From contig CADCTD010000003.1 in NCBI GenBank assembly GCA_902805545.1, positions 1 through 64,000 on the forward strand: 64,000 nt of DNA, read 5' to 3'. The notes below the pieces were generated by a model. That model worked only from the letters and a program-made list of their open reading frames with translations. It made no database searches and had not been told where the DNA came from. Made by a program: the position numbers and the translations under genes. The first letter of the stretch is position 1; the number at the start of each line of letters is the position of its first letter. This document shows positions 17,617 to 27,326 of the stretch, piece after piece. Source of the DNA: an uncultured Craurococcus sp. (GTDB lineage: Bacteria > Pseudomonadota > Alphaproteobacteria > Acetobacterales > Acetobacteraceae).

Positions 17617-17873
17617 CGGGGCAACCCGTTCTCGTCATACATGTCGGCGTGGTCGCTGGTCACGCCAGGCGGCACGAGCTTGCCGGCCCGTTCCGAAATG
17701 GCCATGAGCGCCTCGAATTTCCGGCGCCGCGCGGTCTCGCGGTCGGCCCGCTCCCGCGCCAGCCGCTCGGTCACCGCCTGGCGCACGGCGTCGGTCACGG
17801 AGGTGCCGAGCAGCTCGGCCAGCGCCTTCGCCTCGGCAATCAGCGCCGGGTCCTTGATGTTCATCTGCCCCAT
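17613..17873 (-). CDS. vapB: VapB-like antitoxin (PSK-type transcription factor family)
   Basis: An 86-residue antitoxin of the Rv0623/PSK transcription-factor type. The N-terminal MNIKDP strand and the helices with LAELLGTSVTDAVRQAV form a ribbon-helix-helix-like DNA-binding region. An Arg/Glu-rich helix follows, and the C-terminal tail (HADMYDENGLP) would wrap the toxin. The pair should be autoregulated, but the promoter would lie in the 39-bp gap after glyQ or in the glyQ 3' end. The ATG at 17873 could be replaced by the Met at codon 4. Confidence 0.9.
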   Translation of the reverse strand: MGQMNIKDPALIAEAKALAELLGTSVTDAVRQAVTERLARERADRETARRRKFEALMAISERAGKLVPPGVTSDHADMYDENGLPR

Positions 17874-17912
17874 GGGACACCCCGATGGTAGAGTGACTGC
17901 CGCCTTTATACC

Positions 17913-18797
<885 letters not shown>

Positions 18798-18861
18798 GCG
18801 GCGCCTTTTGCCACGGCCCCGCTCGCGAACATAGTGGGGCACCAACAGGGCGGGCGATCCC

Positions 18862-19266
18862 ATGACCGAGACCGAGACACTGATCCGTGCCTACTACGCC
18901 GCCTTCGCCGCCGGCGACCGCGGGGCGATGCTCGCCCTGCTGGCCGAGGACGTCGCGCATGACGTGAACCAGGGGCCGCGGCAGCTGGGGCGCGAGGCCT
19001 TCCGCGCCTTCCTCGCCCATATGGATGCCTGCTACCGCGAGACCATCCGCGACCTGGCGGTGATGGTCGACGACACGGGCAGGCGGGCGGCGGCGGAGTT
19101 CACGGTGGAGGGGGAATACCTCGCCACCGATGCCGGGCTGCCGGAGGCGCGCGGCCAGCGCTACAGCCTGCCGGCCGGGGCCTTCTTCGCCGTCGAGGGC
19201 GGGCGGATCGCGCGGGTGACGGTCTACTACAACCTCGAGGACTGGATCCGGCAGGTCTCGGCCTAG
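18862..19266 (+). CDS. NTF2/SnoaL-like ketosteroid-isomerase-related protein
   Basis: A 134-residue protein of the SnoaL/NTF2-like fold. An N-terminal helix ([25 protein letters not shown]) precedes a curved sheet ending in [15 protein letters not shown]. Members of the ketosteroid-isomerase-related subgroup have this length and the same C-terminal YYN-x-x-W pattern, but their substrate is not known. The stop overlaps the stop region of the convergent S49 peptidase gene by 4 bp. Confidence 0.82.
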   Translation: MTETETLIRAYYAAFAAGDRGAMLALLAEDVAHDVNQGPRQLGREAFRAFLAHMDACYRETIRDLAVMVDDTGRRAAAEFTVEGEYLATDAGLPEARGQRYSLPAGAFFAVEGGRIARVTVYYNLEDWIRQVSA

Positions 19267-20075
19267 AGGCCGAGGCGGGCCCAGGCGGCACGCTCCTCGG
19301 CGGCGGCGATCATCGCCTCGGCGGAGAGGCCGGGGAGCAGCCGCCGCAGCAGCGAGGGGCGGCGGACGCCGAAGGGAACGAGCTTCGCCTTCTCGCCGAA
19401 GCGTCGCTTCACCTCCTCCGCCGCATCGCCGAGGCGGTCGGCGAGGCCAAGCTCCACCGCGCGGCGGCCGGGCCAGAAGCGGCCGGTGAAGAGCTCCTCG
19501 GCCGGGGCCTTCAGCCGGTCGCCGCGGCGGGACGCGACCCAGTCGCGGAACTCGCCATGCAGCTCGCCGAGCAGGGTGTCGAGCCGGGCGACATCCTCCG
19601 GCCGCTCCGGGGCGAAGGGGTCGAGGAAGCTCTTCTCGCTGCCGGCGGTGTGCATCCGCCGCTCGATGCCGAGGCGCCGGATCGCCCCCTCGAAGCCGAA
19701 GCCCGCGGCGATGACGCCGATCGAGCCGAGGATGGAGGCCGGGTCCGCCACGATCTCGTCCGCCGCGCAGGCGATCCAGTAGCCGCCGGAGGCCGCGGCG
19801 TCCTCGACGCAGGCGATGACGGGTAGCTTCTTCTCCTCCGCCAGGCGGCGGATGTGGCGGGCGATGAGGCTCGACTGCACCGGCGAGCCGCCCGGCGAGT
19901 TGATGACGAGGAAGACGGCCTCCGCCCGCTTCAGCGCGAAGGCGCGGTCGAGCGCCGGGGCGATGCCGGCGAGGCTCAGCCCGCCGCCGAAGCCGGGCCG
20001 GGGGGTGATGGTGCCCTGGAGGCGCACCAGGGCGACGCGCGGGTCGCGGGAGAGGAAGGGGAGAGTGAGGGGCAT
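19263..20075 (-). CDS. S49 family (SppA-like) serine peptidase
   Basis: A 270-residue protein of the short SppA/S49 type, about half the size of E. coli SppA and so expected to form homo-oligomers. The fold starts with VALVRLQGTI; VFLVINSPGGSPVQSS forms the oxyanion strand. The nucleophile Ser is in EDAAASGGYWIACAAD, the general-base Lys is expected about 50 residues later (SEKSFLDPF), and ILGSIGVI is also present. No signal peptide is obvious, so it may act in the cytoplasm or at the inner membrane face. The ATG at 20075 follows GGGGAGAGTGAGGGGC. Confidence 0.9.
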   Translation of the reverse strand: MPLTLPFLSRDPRVALVRLQGTITPRPGFGGGLSLAGIAPALDRAFALKRAEAVFLVINSPGGSPVQSSLIARHIRRLAEEKKLPVIACVEDAAASGGYWIACAADEIVADPASILGSIGVIAAGFGFEGAIRRLGIERRMHTAGSEKSFLDPFAPERPEDVARLDTLLGELHGEFRDWVASRRGDRLKAPAEELFTGRFWPGRRAVELGLADRLGDAAEEVKRRFGEKAKLVPFGVRRPSLLRRLLPGLSAEAMIAAAEERAAWARLGL

Positions 20076-20185
20076 GCGCGCAAGACATGCCCGCGCCGGC
20101 GCCGGCATCAAGCCCCGGCCACGCGCTCTTGCCCTGGCGCGCCGGCTTCGCCAGCCTGCCGGCGAAAGCAGAGGGAGATGGCCGG

Positions 20186-20929
20186 ATGTTCGATTTCAAG
20201 GGCAAGCGGGTGGTGGTCTGCGGCGGCAGCCGGGGCATCGGCCGGTCCATCGCGCTCGGCTTCGCGCGGGCCGGCGCCGCCGTCTCCGTCTGCGCCCGGG
20301 GCGCCGGGCCGCTGGAGGCGGCGCGGGCGGAGATCGCGGCGCTCGGCGTCCAGGCCCATGCGGCGCCCTGCGACCTCGGCGACGGGCCGGCGGTGAAGGC
20401 CTATGTGGCGGCGGCGGCCGAGGCGCTCGGCGGGATCGACGTGCTGGTGAACAATGCCAGCGGCTTCGGCTCGCAGGACACCGAGGAGCATTGGGCGCAG
20501 GGCCTCTCGGTCGACGTCATGGCGACGGTGCGGGCGACGCATGCCGCCCTGCCCTTCCTCGAGCAGGCGCGGGGCAGCATCCTCAACGTCTCCTCCATCT
20601 CGGGCTACCGGCCCTCGGTGCGGACGCCGGCCTATGCGGCGGTGAAGGCGCTGCTAATCAACTACACCGCCTCCCAGGCGGCGATGTATGCGCCGAAGGG
20701 GATCCGGGCGAATGCGGTGGCGCCGGGCTCCATCGAATTCCCCGGCGGCTCCTGGGAGCAGCGGCGGACCTCCGACCCCAAGCTCTACAACGCCATCCTC
20801 GGCAGCATTCCCTTCGGCCGGATGGGCACGCCGGAGGAGGTGGCGAATGTCGCGCTCTTCCTGGCGAGCCCGCTGGCCGGCTGGGTGACCGGCCAGACGA
20901 TCATCGTCGACGGCGGGCAGATGCTCTGA
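20186..20929 (+). CDS. SDR family oxidoreductase
   Basis: A 247-residue short-chain dehydrogenase of the FabG-like group: GGSRGIGRS cofactor loop near residue 13, NNASGFG near 90, Ser in NVSSISGY, YAAVK (catalytic Tyr/Lys) and a C-terminal VDGGQML. GAGGGAG precedes the ATG at 20186. It is followed 77 bp later on the same strand by an Asp/Glu racemase gene, and the two may be co-transcribed. The substrate is unknown. Confidence 0.9.
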   Translation: MFDFKGKRVVVCGGSRGIGRSIALGFARAGAAVSVCARGAGPLEAARAEIAALGVQAHAAPCDLGDGPAVKAYVAAAAEALGGIDVLVNNASGFGSQDTEEHWAQGLSVDVMATVRATHAALPFLEQARGSILNVSSISGYRPSVRTPAYAAVKALLINYTASQAAMYAPKGIRANAVAPGSIEFPGGSWEQRRTSDPKLYNAILGSIPFGRMGTPEEVANVALFLASPLAGWVTGQTIIVDGGQML

Positions 20930-21006
20930 TTCATTCCCCATGACGTCGCTGCGCGACGCCACGGGGCCCCGTCAAGCTGCGGATGGCCAACCCGCCCAGG
21001 AGAAGC

Positions 21007-21657
21007 ATGATGGACACCGCCGGCCGCATCCTCGTCATCAACCCGAACTCCTCCGTCTCCTGCACGGCGGGGATCGCGGCGGCGCTGGAGCGCTTCGGCG
21101 CGCTCGGGCGGTTCGAGGTGGTGCGGCTGGCCGAGGGGCCGCCGGCGATCGCCAGCTGGCGGGACTGGCATTCGGTCGCCGAGCCGCTCTGCCGCCTGGT
21201 GGAGCGGGAGGAGGCGGCGGCCTATGTCATCGCCTGCGTCTCCGACCCCGGGCTGGAGGCGGTGCGCAGCGTGACGCGGCGGCCGGTGCTCGGGATGTTC
21301 CGGAGCGCGGTCGCGGCGGCGATGGCGCGGGCGGAGCGCTTCGGCGTCATCGGCTTCGTCGCGGCGAGCGAGGCGCGGCAGCGCCTGGCGCTGCGGGGGA
21401 TGGGGGTGGAGGAGCGGCTGGCCGGCTGGACCCCGCTCGACCTCCCGATGGAGGTGCTGACCGACCCGGAGGCCCCGCGGGCGCGCATCCGGGAGGCGGC
21501 GCGGGCGCTGGCGGCGACGGGGGCGGGCGTGATCGTGCTCGGCTGCACCGGCATGGCCGGGCATGTCGCCGCGGCGGAGGATGCCGCGGGGCTCTCGGTG
21601 ATCGAGCCCTGCGCGGCGGCGGGGGCGATGGCGCTGCTGGCCACCGCCCCCGGTTAG
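21007..21657 (+). CDS. Aspartate/glutamate (hydantoin-type) racemase family protein
   Basis: A 216-residue member of the Asp/Glu/hydantoin racemase superfamily, which uses two Cys as acid/base pair. The N-terminal ILVINPNSSVSCT strand is typical of hydantoin racemases. The first catalytic Cys is in VIACVSDPGLE and the second in IVLGCTGMAG. AGGAG at 20998-21002 serves either of two adjacent Met codons (21007 or 21010). The neighbours give no hydantoinase or carbamoylase, so the substrate is open. Confidence 0.88.
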   Translation: MMDTAGRILVINPNSSVSCTAGIAAALERFGALGRFEVVRLAEGPPAIASWRDWHSVAEPLCRLVEREEAAAYVIACVSDPGLEAVRSVTRRPVLGMFRSAVAAAMARAERFGVIGFVAASEARQRLALRGMGVEERLAGWTPLDLPMEVLTDPEAPRARIREAARALAATGAGVIVLGCTGMAGHVAAAEDAAGLSVIEPCAAAGAMALLATAPG

Positions 21658-21664
21658 CCCGGCT

Positions 21665-22174
21665 TCAGATGCCGGACTTCTCGCCCTGGGTCTCGAGCTG
21701 GATGTAGCGCTGGACCGTCTGCGGCAGGTTCTGGCCTACGAACTCGGCCATCTTCACCTCCTCTTGGAGGCTCTGCTGCAGCAGGCCGATGCCCTCCTGG
21801 TCACCCGCCGCCTGCGCCATCTCCATGAGGGCGCGATAGGATGCGATCTCGAAATGCTCGAAGGCGTAGTTGGCGAAGGTGTTCTTCAGGATCTCGTCCT
21901 GCATCGGGGCATGCGCCATCGCGGCGAGGTTGCCCATCAGCCCGGTGCCGAAATCCTTCAGCGCGGAATGGCTGGTGCCATGCCGCTCGAGGATCTGCTC
22001 CAGACGCTGGGCCTGGACCTGGCTCTCCTCGGCATGCGACTTCAGCCGAGCCGCCATCTCCGGGTAGTTCTCGATGCGCTCGATCTGGCGCTCGAGCAGC
22101 TGCACCGCCTGCTTCTCAAGGGCATGGGCGTTCTTGAGGCCGGTGATGTAGATGTCCTGGGCGCTGCTTGCCAT
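21665..22174 (-). CDS. Ferritin-like DUF892 (YciE/YciF) protein
   Basis: A 169-residue four-helix-bundle protein of the DUF892 family, which includes E. coli YciE/YciF and is linked to stress responses. It starts with DIYITGLKNAHALEKQAVQ and contains the diiron-like positions Glu/His in SHAEESQVQAQRLEQIL and in FEHFEIASYRAL, and the Glu-rich SLQEEVKMAE helix. The start at 22174 leaves a short upstream stretch with two 9-bp repeats (TCCTGTGTT). A stress-sigma-like promoter lies 40-65 bp upstream. Confidence 0.92.
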   Translation of the reverse strand: MASSAQDIYITGLKNAHALEKQAVQLLERQIERIENYPEMAARLKSHAEESQVQAQRLEQILERHGTSHSALKDFGTGLMGNLAAMAHAPMQDEILKNTFANYAFEHFEIASYRALMEMAQAAGDQEGIGLLQQSLQEEVKMAEFVGQNLPQTVQRYIQLETQGEKSGI

Positions 22175-22212
22175 GGTGTGTCTCCTGTGTTTCCTGTGTT
22201 TCCTGCGCAAGG

Positions 22213-22238
22213 AACAGCGTCGGGCGGGGGGCGGTTCC
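22213..22238 (-). promoter_or_regulatory. Possible EcfG-type stress promoter of the DUF892 gene
   Basis: On the minus strand GGAAC (22238-22234) and TGTT (22216-22213) are 17 bp apart, close to the alphaproteobacterial general-stress pattern GGAAC-N16/19-CGTT. The same bases also read as an inverted repeat (GGAAC at 22211-22215, GTTCC at 22234-22238). Confidence 0.4.
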
Positions 22239-22332
22239 CGATGGGGTGGGACCGTTCCGGTCGCACGACCGGGTCGCCGGGAACGCCTGGCGGGGCTATG
22301 ACGCTCTCACCGGCATGGAAGAGGACCGCCCG

Positions 22333-22806
22333 ATGCGCTGGGATGCGACGACCTCCGGCTCCGCCAAGGCACCCCGCTTCGTGCCGGCGCCCTTCGGCAC
22401 GGCCGTCATGCGGGGCCTCCGCAACCGCTGCCCCTATTGCGGCGTCGGCCGGGTCTTCGCCGGCTACCTGTCGCTGGTGCCGGAATGCAGCAACTGCCAT
22501 GCGCCGCTCGGCCGGCTGCGGGCGGATGACGCGCCGCCCTACTTCACCATCTTCCTCGTCGGCCACATCCTGGTCCCGCCCGTCTTCTGGGTGGAGAAGG
22601 CCTATGAGCCGCCGATGTGGATCCACATGGTCGTATGGTTGCCACTCTTCACCATCCTCTGCATCCTGCTGCTGCGGCCCATCAAGGGCGGGGTGGTGGG
22701 GTGGATGAGCACGCTCGGGATCGTCTCGGTAGAGGATGATGAGGAGGAGGCGCCGCCGGCCGCGGTCGCGCCCCCGCCGCGCGGGCTGCCCGACCGGAAT
22801 GCCTGA
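22333..22806 (+). CDS. DUF983 family membrane protein with zinc-ribbon
   Basis: A 157-residue protein of the DUF983 family. A CxxC pair in NRCPYCGVGRVF (about residue 34) and another in ECSNCHAPLG form a small zinc ribbon. Two hydrophobic segments then span the membrane (FTIFLVGHILVPPVF and the VVWLPLFTILCILLLRP region). Relatives are widespread in alphaproteobacteria with no assigned function. The ATG at 22333 is chosen because GGAAGAGGA lies 7 bp upstream; an ATG at 22315 in frame is the alternative. Its stop overlaps the next gene's start. Confidence 0.85.
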   Translation: MRWDATTSGSAKAPRFVPAPFGTAVMRGLRNRCPYCGVGRVFAGYLSLVPECSNCHAPLGRLRADDAPPYFTIFLVGHILVPPVFWVEKAYEPPMWIHMVVWLPLFTILCILLLRPIKGGVVGWMSTLGIVSVEDDEEEAPPAAVAPPPRGLPDRNA

Positions 22807-23284
22807 GCCAGGCGACCCCGCGCGACGGATCGCCCGGCTGGAACTGCCGGATGCGAGCCCCCTCCCCTCGGCCTATGCCGAGGCGGACCGGACCCAGGCG
22901 GTGCAGGACCTGCTGTCCGGGAACAGCTTCGACCCGCTCGGGGTGCCGGGCGGGCCCTTCGTGCTGCATCTCTGCGTGCGGGACGGGCGGCTGGTCTTCG
23001 ACATCCGGGACGAGGCGGAGGTGCAGGTCAGGGCGGTGGCGCTGGCGCTCGGGCCGTTCCGGCGGCTGATCAAGGACTACCACATGATCGTCCAGAGCCA
23101 TGAGCAGGCGGTCACCGAGGGCGGGCACGAGGCGCGCATCCAGGCGATCGACATGGGCCGGCGCGGGCTGCACAACGAGGGCGCGACCTTGCTCGTGGAG
23201 CGGCTGGAAGGCCGCATCGGCCTCGATTTCGAGACGGCGCGGCGCCTCTTCACCCTGGTCTGCGCGCTGCACCAGCGGATCTAG
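22799..23284 (+). CDS. UPF0262 family protein
   Basis: A 161-residue member of UPF0262, a family largely confined to alphaproteobacteria and of unknown function. Recognisable parts are the [14 protein letters not shown] segment, the strands [16 protein letters not shown], and the helix [19 protein letters not shown] followed by [16 protein letters not shown]. The start at 22799 overlaps the DUF983 stop by 8 bp, so the two are probably co-translated. mtnA follows after 14 bp. Confidence 0.88.
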   Translation: MPEPGDPARRIARLELPDASPLPSAYAEADRTQAVQDLLSGNSFDPLGVPGGPFVLHLCVRDGRLVFDIRDEAEVQVRAVALALGPFRRLIKDYHMIVQSHEQAVTEGGHEARIQAIDMGRRGLHNEGATLLVERLEGRIGLDFETARRLFTLVCALHQRI

Positions 23285-23298
23285 GGGGCACCTTATCC

Positions 23299-24387
23299 AT
23301 GAAGATCAACGGCACCCCCTATCGCAGCGTCTGGGTGGACCCCGAGGATGGCTGGTCCGTCCGCATCTTCGACCAGACCAGCCTGCCCTGGTCGGTCGAC
23401 ATCCTCCGCCTCGCCAGCTGGGAGGAAGCGGCGCAGGCCATCAGGACGATGCAGGTGCGCGGCGCGCCGCTGATCGGCGCCGTTGCCGCCTATGGGGTGG
23501 CGCTCGCCATGCGGGCCGACCCGGCGAGCCTCGACCGGGTGCTGCCGGCGCTCAACGCCACCAGGCCGACCGCCATCAACCTGCGCTGGGCGCTCGACCG
23601 GCAGCGCGCCGCGCTGCACAACCTGCCCGTCGAGGCGCGGGCGGAGGCGGCCTATGCCGAGGCGGCCGCCATCGCCGACGACGACGCGGAGACCTGCCGG
23701 CGCATCGGCGAGAACGGGCTGCCGCTGCTCGCCGAGATCGCGGCGCGCAAGGGGCGCGTCAACGTCCTCACCCATTGCAATGCGGGCTGGCTGGCGACCG
23801 TCGACTGGGGCACCGCGCTCGCCCCGATCTACATGGCGCATGACGCGGGGCACGACGTGCATGTCTGGGTGGACGAGACCCGGCCGCGCAACCAGGGCGC
23901 GGCGCTGACCGCCTTCGAGCTCGGCGCGCATGGCGTCCCGCACACCGTCATCGCCGACAATGCCGGCGGGCACCTGATGCAGCATGGCGACGTCGACATC
24001 TGCATCGTCGGCACCGACCGGGTGACGCGGCAGGGCGATGTCGCCAACAAGATCGGCACCTACCTGAAGGCGCTGGCGGCGCGCGACAACGGCATCCCCT
24101 TCTGGGTGGCGCTGCCGCATTCGACGCTCGACTGGCGCGTCAGGGACGGCATCGCCGAGATCCCGATCGAGGAGCGGTCGGGCACGGAGGTGACGGATCT
24201 CACCGGCCGCACCGCGGATGGGCGCATCGAGACGGTGCGGGTGGTGGCCGAGGGCAGCGCGGCCGCCAACCCGGCCTTCGACGTGACGCCGGCGCGGCTG
24301 GTGACGGGGCTCATCACCGAGCGCGGGCGGTGCGAGGCGAGCGAGGCGGGGCTCACGGCCATGTATCAGGATATCGCGGAACAATAG
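23299..24387 (+). CDS. mtnA: S-methyl-5-thioribose-1-phosphate isomerase
   Basis: Isomerises methylthioribose-1-phosphate to the ribulose form in methionine salvage. At 362 residues it is full length. The MRVRGAP-type motif reads [11 protein letters not shown], the catalytic Cys is in [20 protein letters not shown] and the catalytic Asp in [20 protein letters not shown]. In some alphaproteobacteria this family feeds isoprenoid shunts rather than classical salvage. No other mtn gene is within the window, so the pathway here is open. It is the third gene of the DUF983-UPF0262-mtnA run. Confidence 0.95.
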   Translation: MKINGTPYRSVWVDPEDGWSVRIFDQTSLPWSVDILRLASWEEAAQAIRTMQVRGAPLIGAVAAYGVALAMRADPASLDRVLPALNATRPTAINLRWALDRQRAALHNLPVEARAEAAYAEAAAIADDDAETCRRIGENGLPLLAEIAARKGRVNVLTHCNAGWLATVDWGTALAPIYMAHDAGHDVHVWVDETRPRNQGAALTAFELGAHGVPHTVIADNAGGHLMQHGDVDICIVGTDRVTRQGDVANKIGTYLKALAARDNGIPFWVALPHSTLDWRVRDGIAEIPIEERSGTEVTDLTGRTADGRIETVRVVAEGSAAANPAFDVTPARLVTGLITERGRCEASEAGLTAMYQDIAEQ

Positions 24388-24403
24388 AATATCGGGCCGG
24401 GGT

Positions 24404-24432
24404 TTTCCTCGCAGGGCATCTACTTGTATTCT
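24404..24432 (+). promoter_or_regulatory. A+T-rich candidate promoter before the porin gene
   Basis: The 24385-24450 stretch is far richer in A+T than its surroundings. TATTCT (24427-24432) could be a -10 box with a weak TTTCCT (24404-24409) 17 bp upstream. Start-site data are needed to place it. Confidence 0.3.
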
Positions 24433-24510
24433 ATTTAAAATATGAATGTCATTGCCGAGCTACAGATCGGCGGCATGGTCTGCCGGCAGATCGCTTGGAG
24501 ACGACTGACA

Positions 24511-26046
24511 ATGCGGACAGCCCGAATTCTGTCGGCCGGAAGTGTTTTCCTTGCCATGGCGGCGGCGCCCGCGCTGGCGCAGGATGCCGCCCGGATGGAG
24601 GCGATCGAGCGGCAGATCCGGTCGTTGCAGAGCGAGCTGACCCGCATGCGGCGCGACATGCAGGTGCGCGAGACCGAGACCCGCGCGGCCAAGCAGGACG
24701 CCGCGCAGGCCCGCTCCGAGGCGCAGGCCGCGCAGCGTCAGGTCGAAACCACGCAGCGCCAGATCGAGGCCGCGCCGCGCCTCACCGGGCAGCCGCCGGC
24801 CGACCAGGTGCGCATCGCCTTCCCGAGCAACCGGCCGACCATCAGCTCCGCCGACGGCCGCCTCAGCGCCTATCTGGGCGCGCAATTCCAGTACGACATC
24901 GGCGGCGCCATCCAGGGCGACCGCACCGCGGGAGCGCCGCGGCTCAACTCCTTCGGCGAGAACCTGCGCCGCGGCCGGCTGTTCTTCGGCTTCAAGTACG
25001 ACGACCTGCTGCTGAGCGTGACGCCTGATTTCGGCGGCGCGCCCGACGGCACGCCGTCGCTCTACGAGGCCAACCTCACCTGGACTCCGATCCGGCCGCT
25101 GGCGCTGACGGTCGGCTACTACAAGCCCTATTACGGCCTGGCCGACTCCATGAGCTCGAACGACTTCCTGTTCCTCGAGCGGCCGAGCATCATGGAGATC
25201 GCCCGCAACATCACGGCCGGTGACGCGCGTGCCTCGGTCGGCGGACGCTGGGCGGAGAATCGCTGGTTTGCCGCCGGCTACTTCACCGGCGACGTCGCCG
25301 GCTCGAACAGCACCACCCAGGCCACCAGCGGGCAAACCGGCTTCGTCGGCCGCGTGGCCGGCCGGCCCTATACCGATGCCGATACCGACCTGCATCTCGG
25401 CATCACCGGCTCCTACGCCTTCGACCTGCGGCGGCAGGCGGACGGCCAGACGCTTCGCCTGCGCGACCGGCCGGAATGGCGCGCCGGCGATCCCTCCACC
25501 CGCCTGATCGATACCGGGAACCTGGCGGCCGACCATGCCAGCGCCTGGGGGCCCGAGTTCGGCATGCGCTGGCGCAACTTCATGCTGCAGGGCGAGTACC
25601 AGCAGATCAACGTGGAACAGTCCCAGGCCAGCGGCGCGTTGCGGCCCGACCTGACCTTCGAGGGCGGCTATGTCGAGGCGAGCTGGGTCATGACCGGCGA
25701 GCCTCGGCGCTACAGCACCTCCTCCGCCGCCTTTGGCCGGCCCAATCCGCGCCACCCCTTCAGCCTGAAGGAAGGCGGCTGGGGCGCCTGGGAGCTGATG
25801 GCGCGCTACAGCGTCGCCGACCTGAACGACAAGGTCACCCGCGGCCGGGCGCAGACGGCGACCGGCGGCGTCTATGGCGGCCGGCAGGAAGTCGTGGGCC
25901 TGGGCCTGTCCTGGTACCCGACCAGCTTCCTGCGCTTCATGCTCGATTGGAACATCGTCAACGTGGACCGGCTGAACGCCGCCGGTACCCAGCAGATCGG
26001 CGACCGCTTCCACACGATCGGGCTGCGGTCCCAGATGGCGTTCTGA
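24511..26046 (+). CDS. Phosphate-selective porin (OprO/OprP-type) with N-terminal coiled coil
   Basis: A 511-residue outer-membrane porin. A signal peptide (1-23, ending PALAQ) is followed by a coiled coil (about 25-90, with MEAIERQIRSLQSELTRMRR), as in trimeric porins that anchor to peptidoglycan. A beta-barrel follows, rich in alternating aromatic strands and ending in the canonical terminal Phe (LRSQMAF). The pattern fits the OprO/P family (PF07396), though family members need not be phosphate specific. The ATG at 24511 follows GGAG and gives the clean signal peptide. Confidence 0.88.
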   Translation: MRTARILSAGSVFLAMAAAPALAQDAARMEAIERQIRSLQSELTRMRRDMQVRETETRAAKQDAAQARSEAQAAQRQVETTQRQIEAAPRLTGQPPADQVRIAFPSNRPTISSADGRLSAYLGAQFQYDIGGAIQGDRTAGAPRLNSFGENLRRGRLFFGFKYDDLLLSVTPDFGGAPDGTPSLYEANLTWTPIRPLALTVGYYKPYYGLADSMSSNDFLFLERPSIMEIARNITAGDARASVGGRWAENRWFAAGYFTGDVAGSNSTTQATSGQTGFVGRVAGRPYTDADTDLHLGITGSYAFDLRRQADGQTLRLRDRPEWRAGDPSTRLIDTGNLAADHASAWGPEFGMRWRNFMLQGEYQQINVEQSQASGALRPDLTFEGGYVEASWVMTGEPRRYSTSSAAFGRPNPRHPFSLKEGGWGAWELMARYSVADLNDKVTRGRAQTATGGVYGGRQEVVGLGLSWYPTSFLRFMLDWNIVNVDRLNAAGTQQIGDRFHTIGLRSQMAF

Positions 26047-26063
26047 GCCGTGCCGCGGCGGCC

Positions 26064-26282
26064 TCAGCGGCCGTAGAGGGCCGGGACCGGGTGGCGGTCC
26101 CGGCTGGTGCGCTCCAGCATCACCAGCCCGGCGACCAGCATGCCGCCGGCGCCGCAGGCGGCCCAGAAGGCCAGCATCGGCGGCACGCGGCCAGGGGTGA
26201 AGGCATCCGACAGCATCAGGGCGACCAGGGCGCAGACCACGGCCAGGGCGGCGCCGATCAGGCTGCAGGCGATCCGTTGCAT
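26064..26282 (-). CDS. Small two-TM membrane protein
   Basis: A 72-residue hydrophobic protein with two membrane segments (about 6-25 and 33-53) joined by a short loop (DAFTPGRVPP) and a short charged tail. The Met at 26282 is preferred because GGAG lies 9 bp upstream; the in-frame ATG at 26297 lacks a ribosome site. No family recognised. It is convergent with the porin gene, 17 bp away, and divergent from the amino-acid binding protein gene. Confidence 0.6.
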   Translation of the reverse strand: MQRIACSLIGAALAVVCALVALMLSDAFTPGRVPPMLAFWAACGAGGMLVAGLVMLERTSRDRHPVPALYGR

Positions 26283-26457
26283 GCTCTGTTGCTCCATTCG
26301 TCGAGGGCCGGCCGGCCCGTGCAACCATAAGAACACCGGGGACTTGGCAGCTTCTGGTCGGCGATGGGGCGATTTCGTGGCAGCACCCCCGGTTGCGTCA
26401 TGGCACCGAATGCAGGATCGTGCCGCCCCGAAGTCTGCCGACCGGGAGCCCCTGCCG

Positions 26458-27324
26458 ATGATCCGCCCCCTCCTCGCCGCCCTGCTGGGCGCCGGCCTCC
26501 TCGCGGCGCCGGCGCTGGCGCAGACCACCGTCGGCGCGCCGGCCGGCAGCCAGCCGCCGCTGCGCTGCGCCGTCGACGGCACCTTCGCGCCGCATGCCTT
26601 CCCGAGCCTTCAGGGCGGGGTGCAGGGCTTCCAGATCGACCTGTTCGATGCCGTGGCGAAGCGGCTGGGCCGCCAGCTCGTCATCGACAGCGCCAGCTTC
26701 TCCGGCCTCATCCCGGCGATGAATGCGGGGCGCTACGACTTCCTCTGCGCCCCCACGACGGTGACGCCGGAGCGCGCCCAGAGCCTGCTCTTCACCGAGG
26801 GCTATCTCTGGACCGAGCTGCAATTCGGCATCCGGCGCGGCACCACCCCGATCCGCTCGGAGGAGGACCTCCGCGGCAAGACGGTCAGCGTGAACAAGGG
26901 CACGCCCTATGAGCTGTGGGTGCGCAACAACGCCGAGCGGCTGGGGCTGACCCTGCTCGCCTTCGACACCCAGCCGGATGCGGTGCAGGCGGTGCTGCAG
27001 GGCCGCGCCTATGCCAACCTCTCGGGCAACACGGTGATCAAGTACTCGGCCGCGCGCACGCCGCAATTCATCGCCGACTTCACCCTGCCCGGGACGCGCT
27101 TCCACTGGGCGACGCCGGTGCGGCAGGACAACGCGGCGATGCGTGCCCAACTCGAGGAGGCGATCGAGTGCCTGAAGAAGGACGGCACCATCGCCCGCCT
27201 CTCCGAGAAGTGGTTCGGCACGGCGCCGAAGGAGGATGATGCCGAGCGCGTCGCCTTCCCCGGCTACGGCCCGCCCGACCTGCCCGGCCACGACGCCACG
27301 CCGGTGCGCGCGGCCTGCGGGTGA
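26458..27324 (+). CDS. Polar amino-acid ABC transporter substrate-binding protein
   Basis: A 288-residue family 3 solute-binding protein. Its signal peptide (1-20, ending ALAQ) precedes [14 protein letters not shown], then [15 protein letters not shown] and [23 protein letters not shown], the standard lobe I motifs, and the RLSEKWFG C-terminal motif. It captures an amino acid or related compound in the periplasm for the adjacent ATPase and two permeases, with which it forms a four-gene operon. The exact ligand cannot be told from sequence. GGGAG precedes the ATG at 26458. Confidence 0.93.
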   Translation: MIRPLLAALLGAGLLAAPALAQTTVGAPAGSQPPLRCAVDGTFAPHAFPSLQGGVQGFQIDLFDAVAKRLGRQLVIDSASFSGLIPAMNAGRYDFLCAPTTVTPERAQSLLFTEGYLWTELQFGIRRGTTPIRSEEDLRGKTVSVNKGTPYELWVRNNAERLGLTLLAFDTQPDAVQAVLQGRAYANLSGNTVIKYSAARTPQFIADFTLPGTRFHWATPVRQDNAAMRAQLEEAIECLKKDGTIARLSEKWFGTAPKEDDAERVAFPGYGPPDLPGHDATPVRAACG

Positions 27325-27326
27325 GC

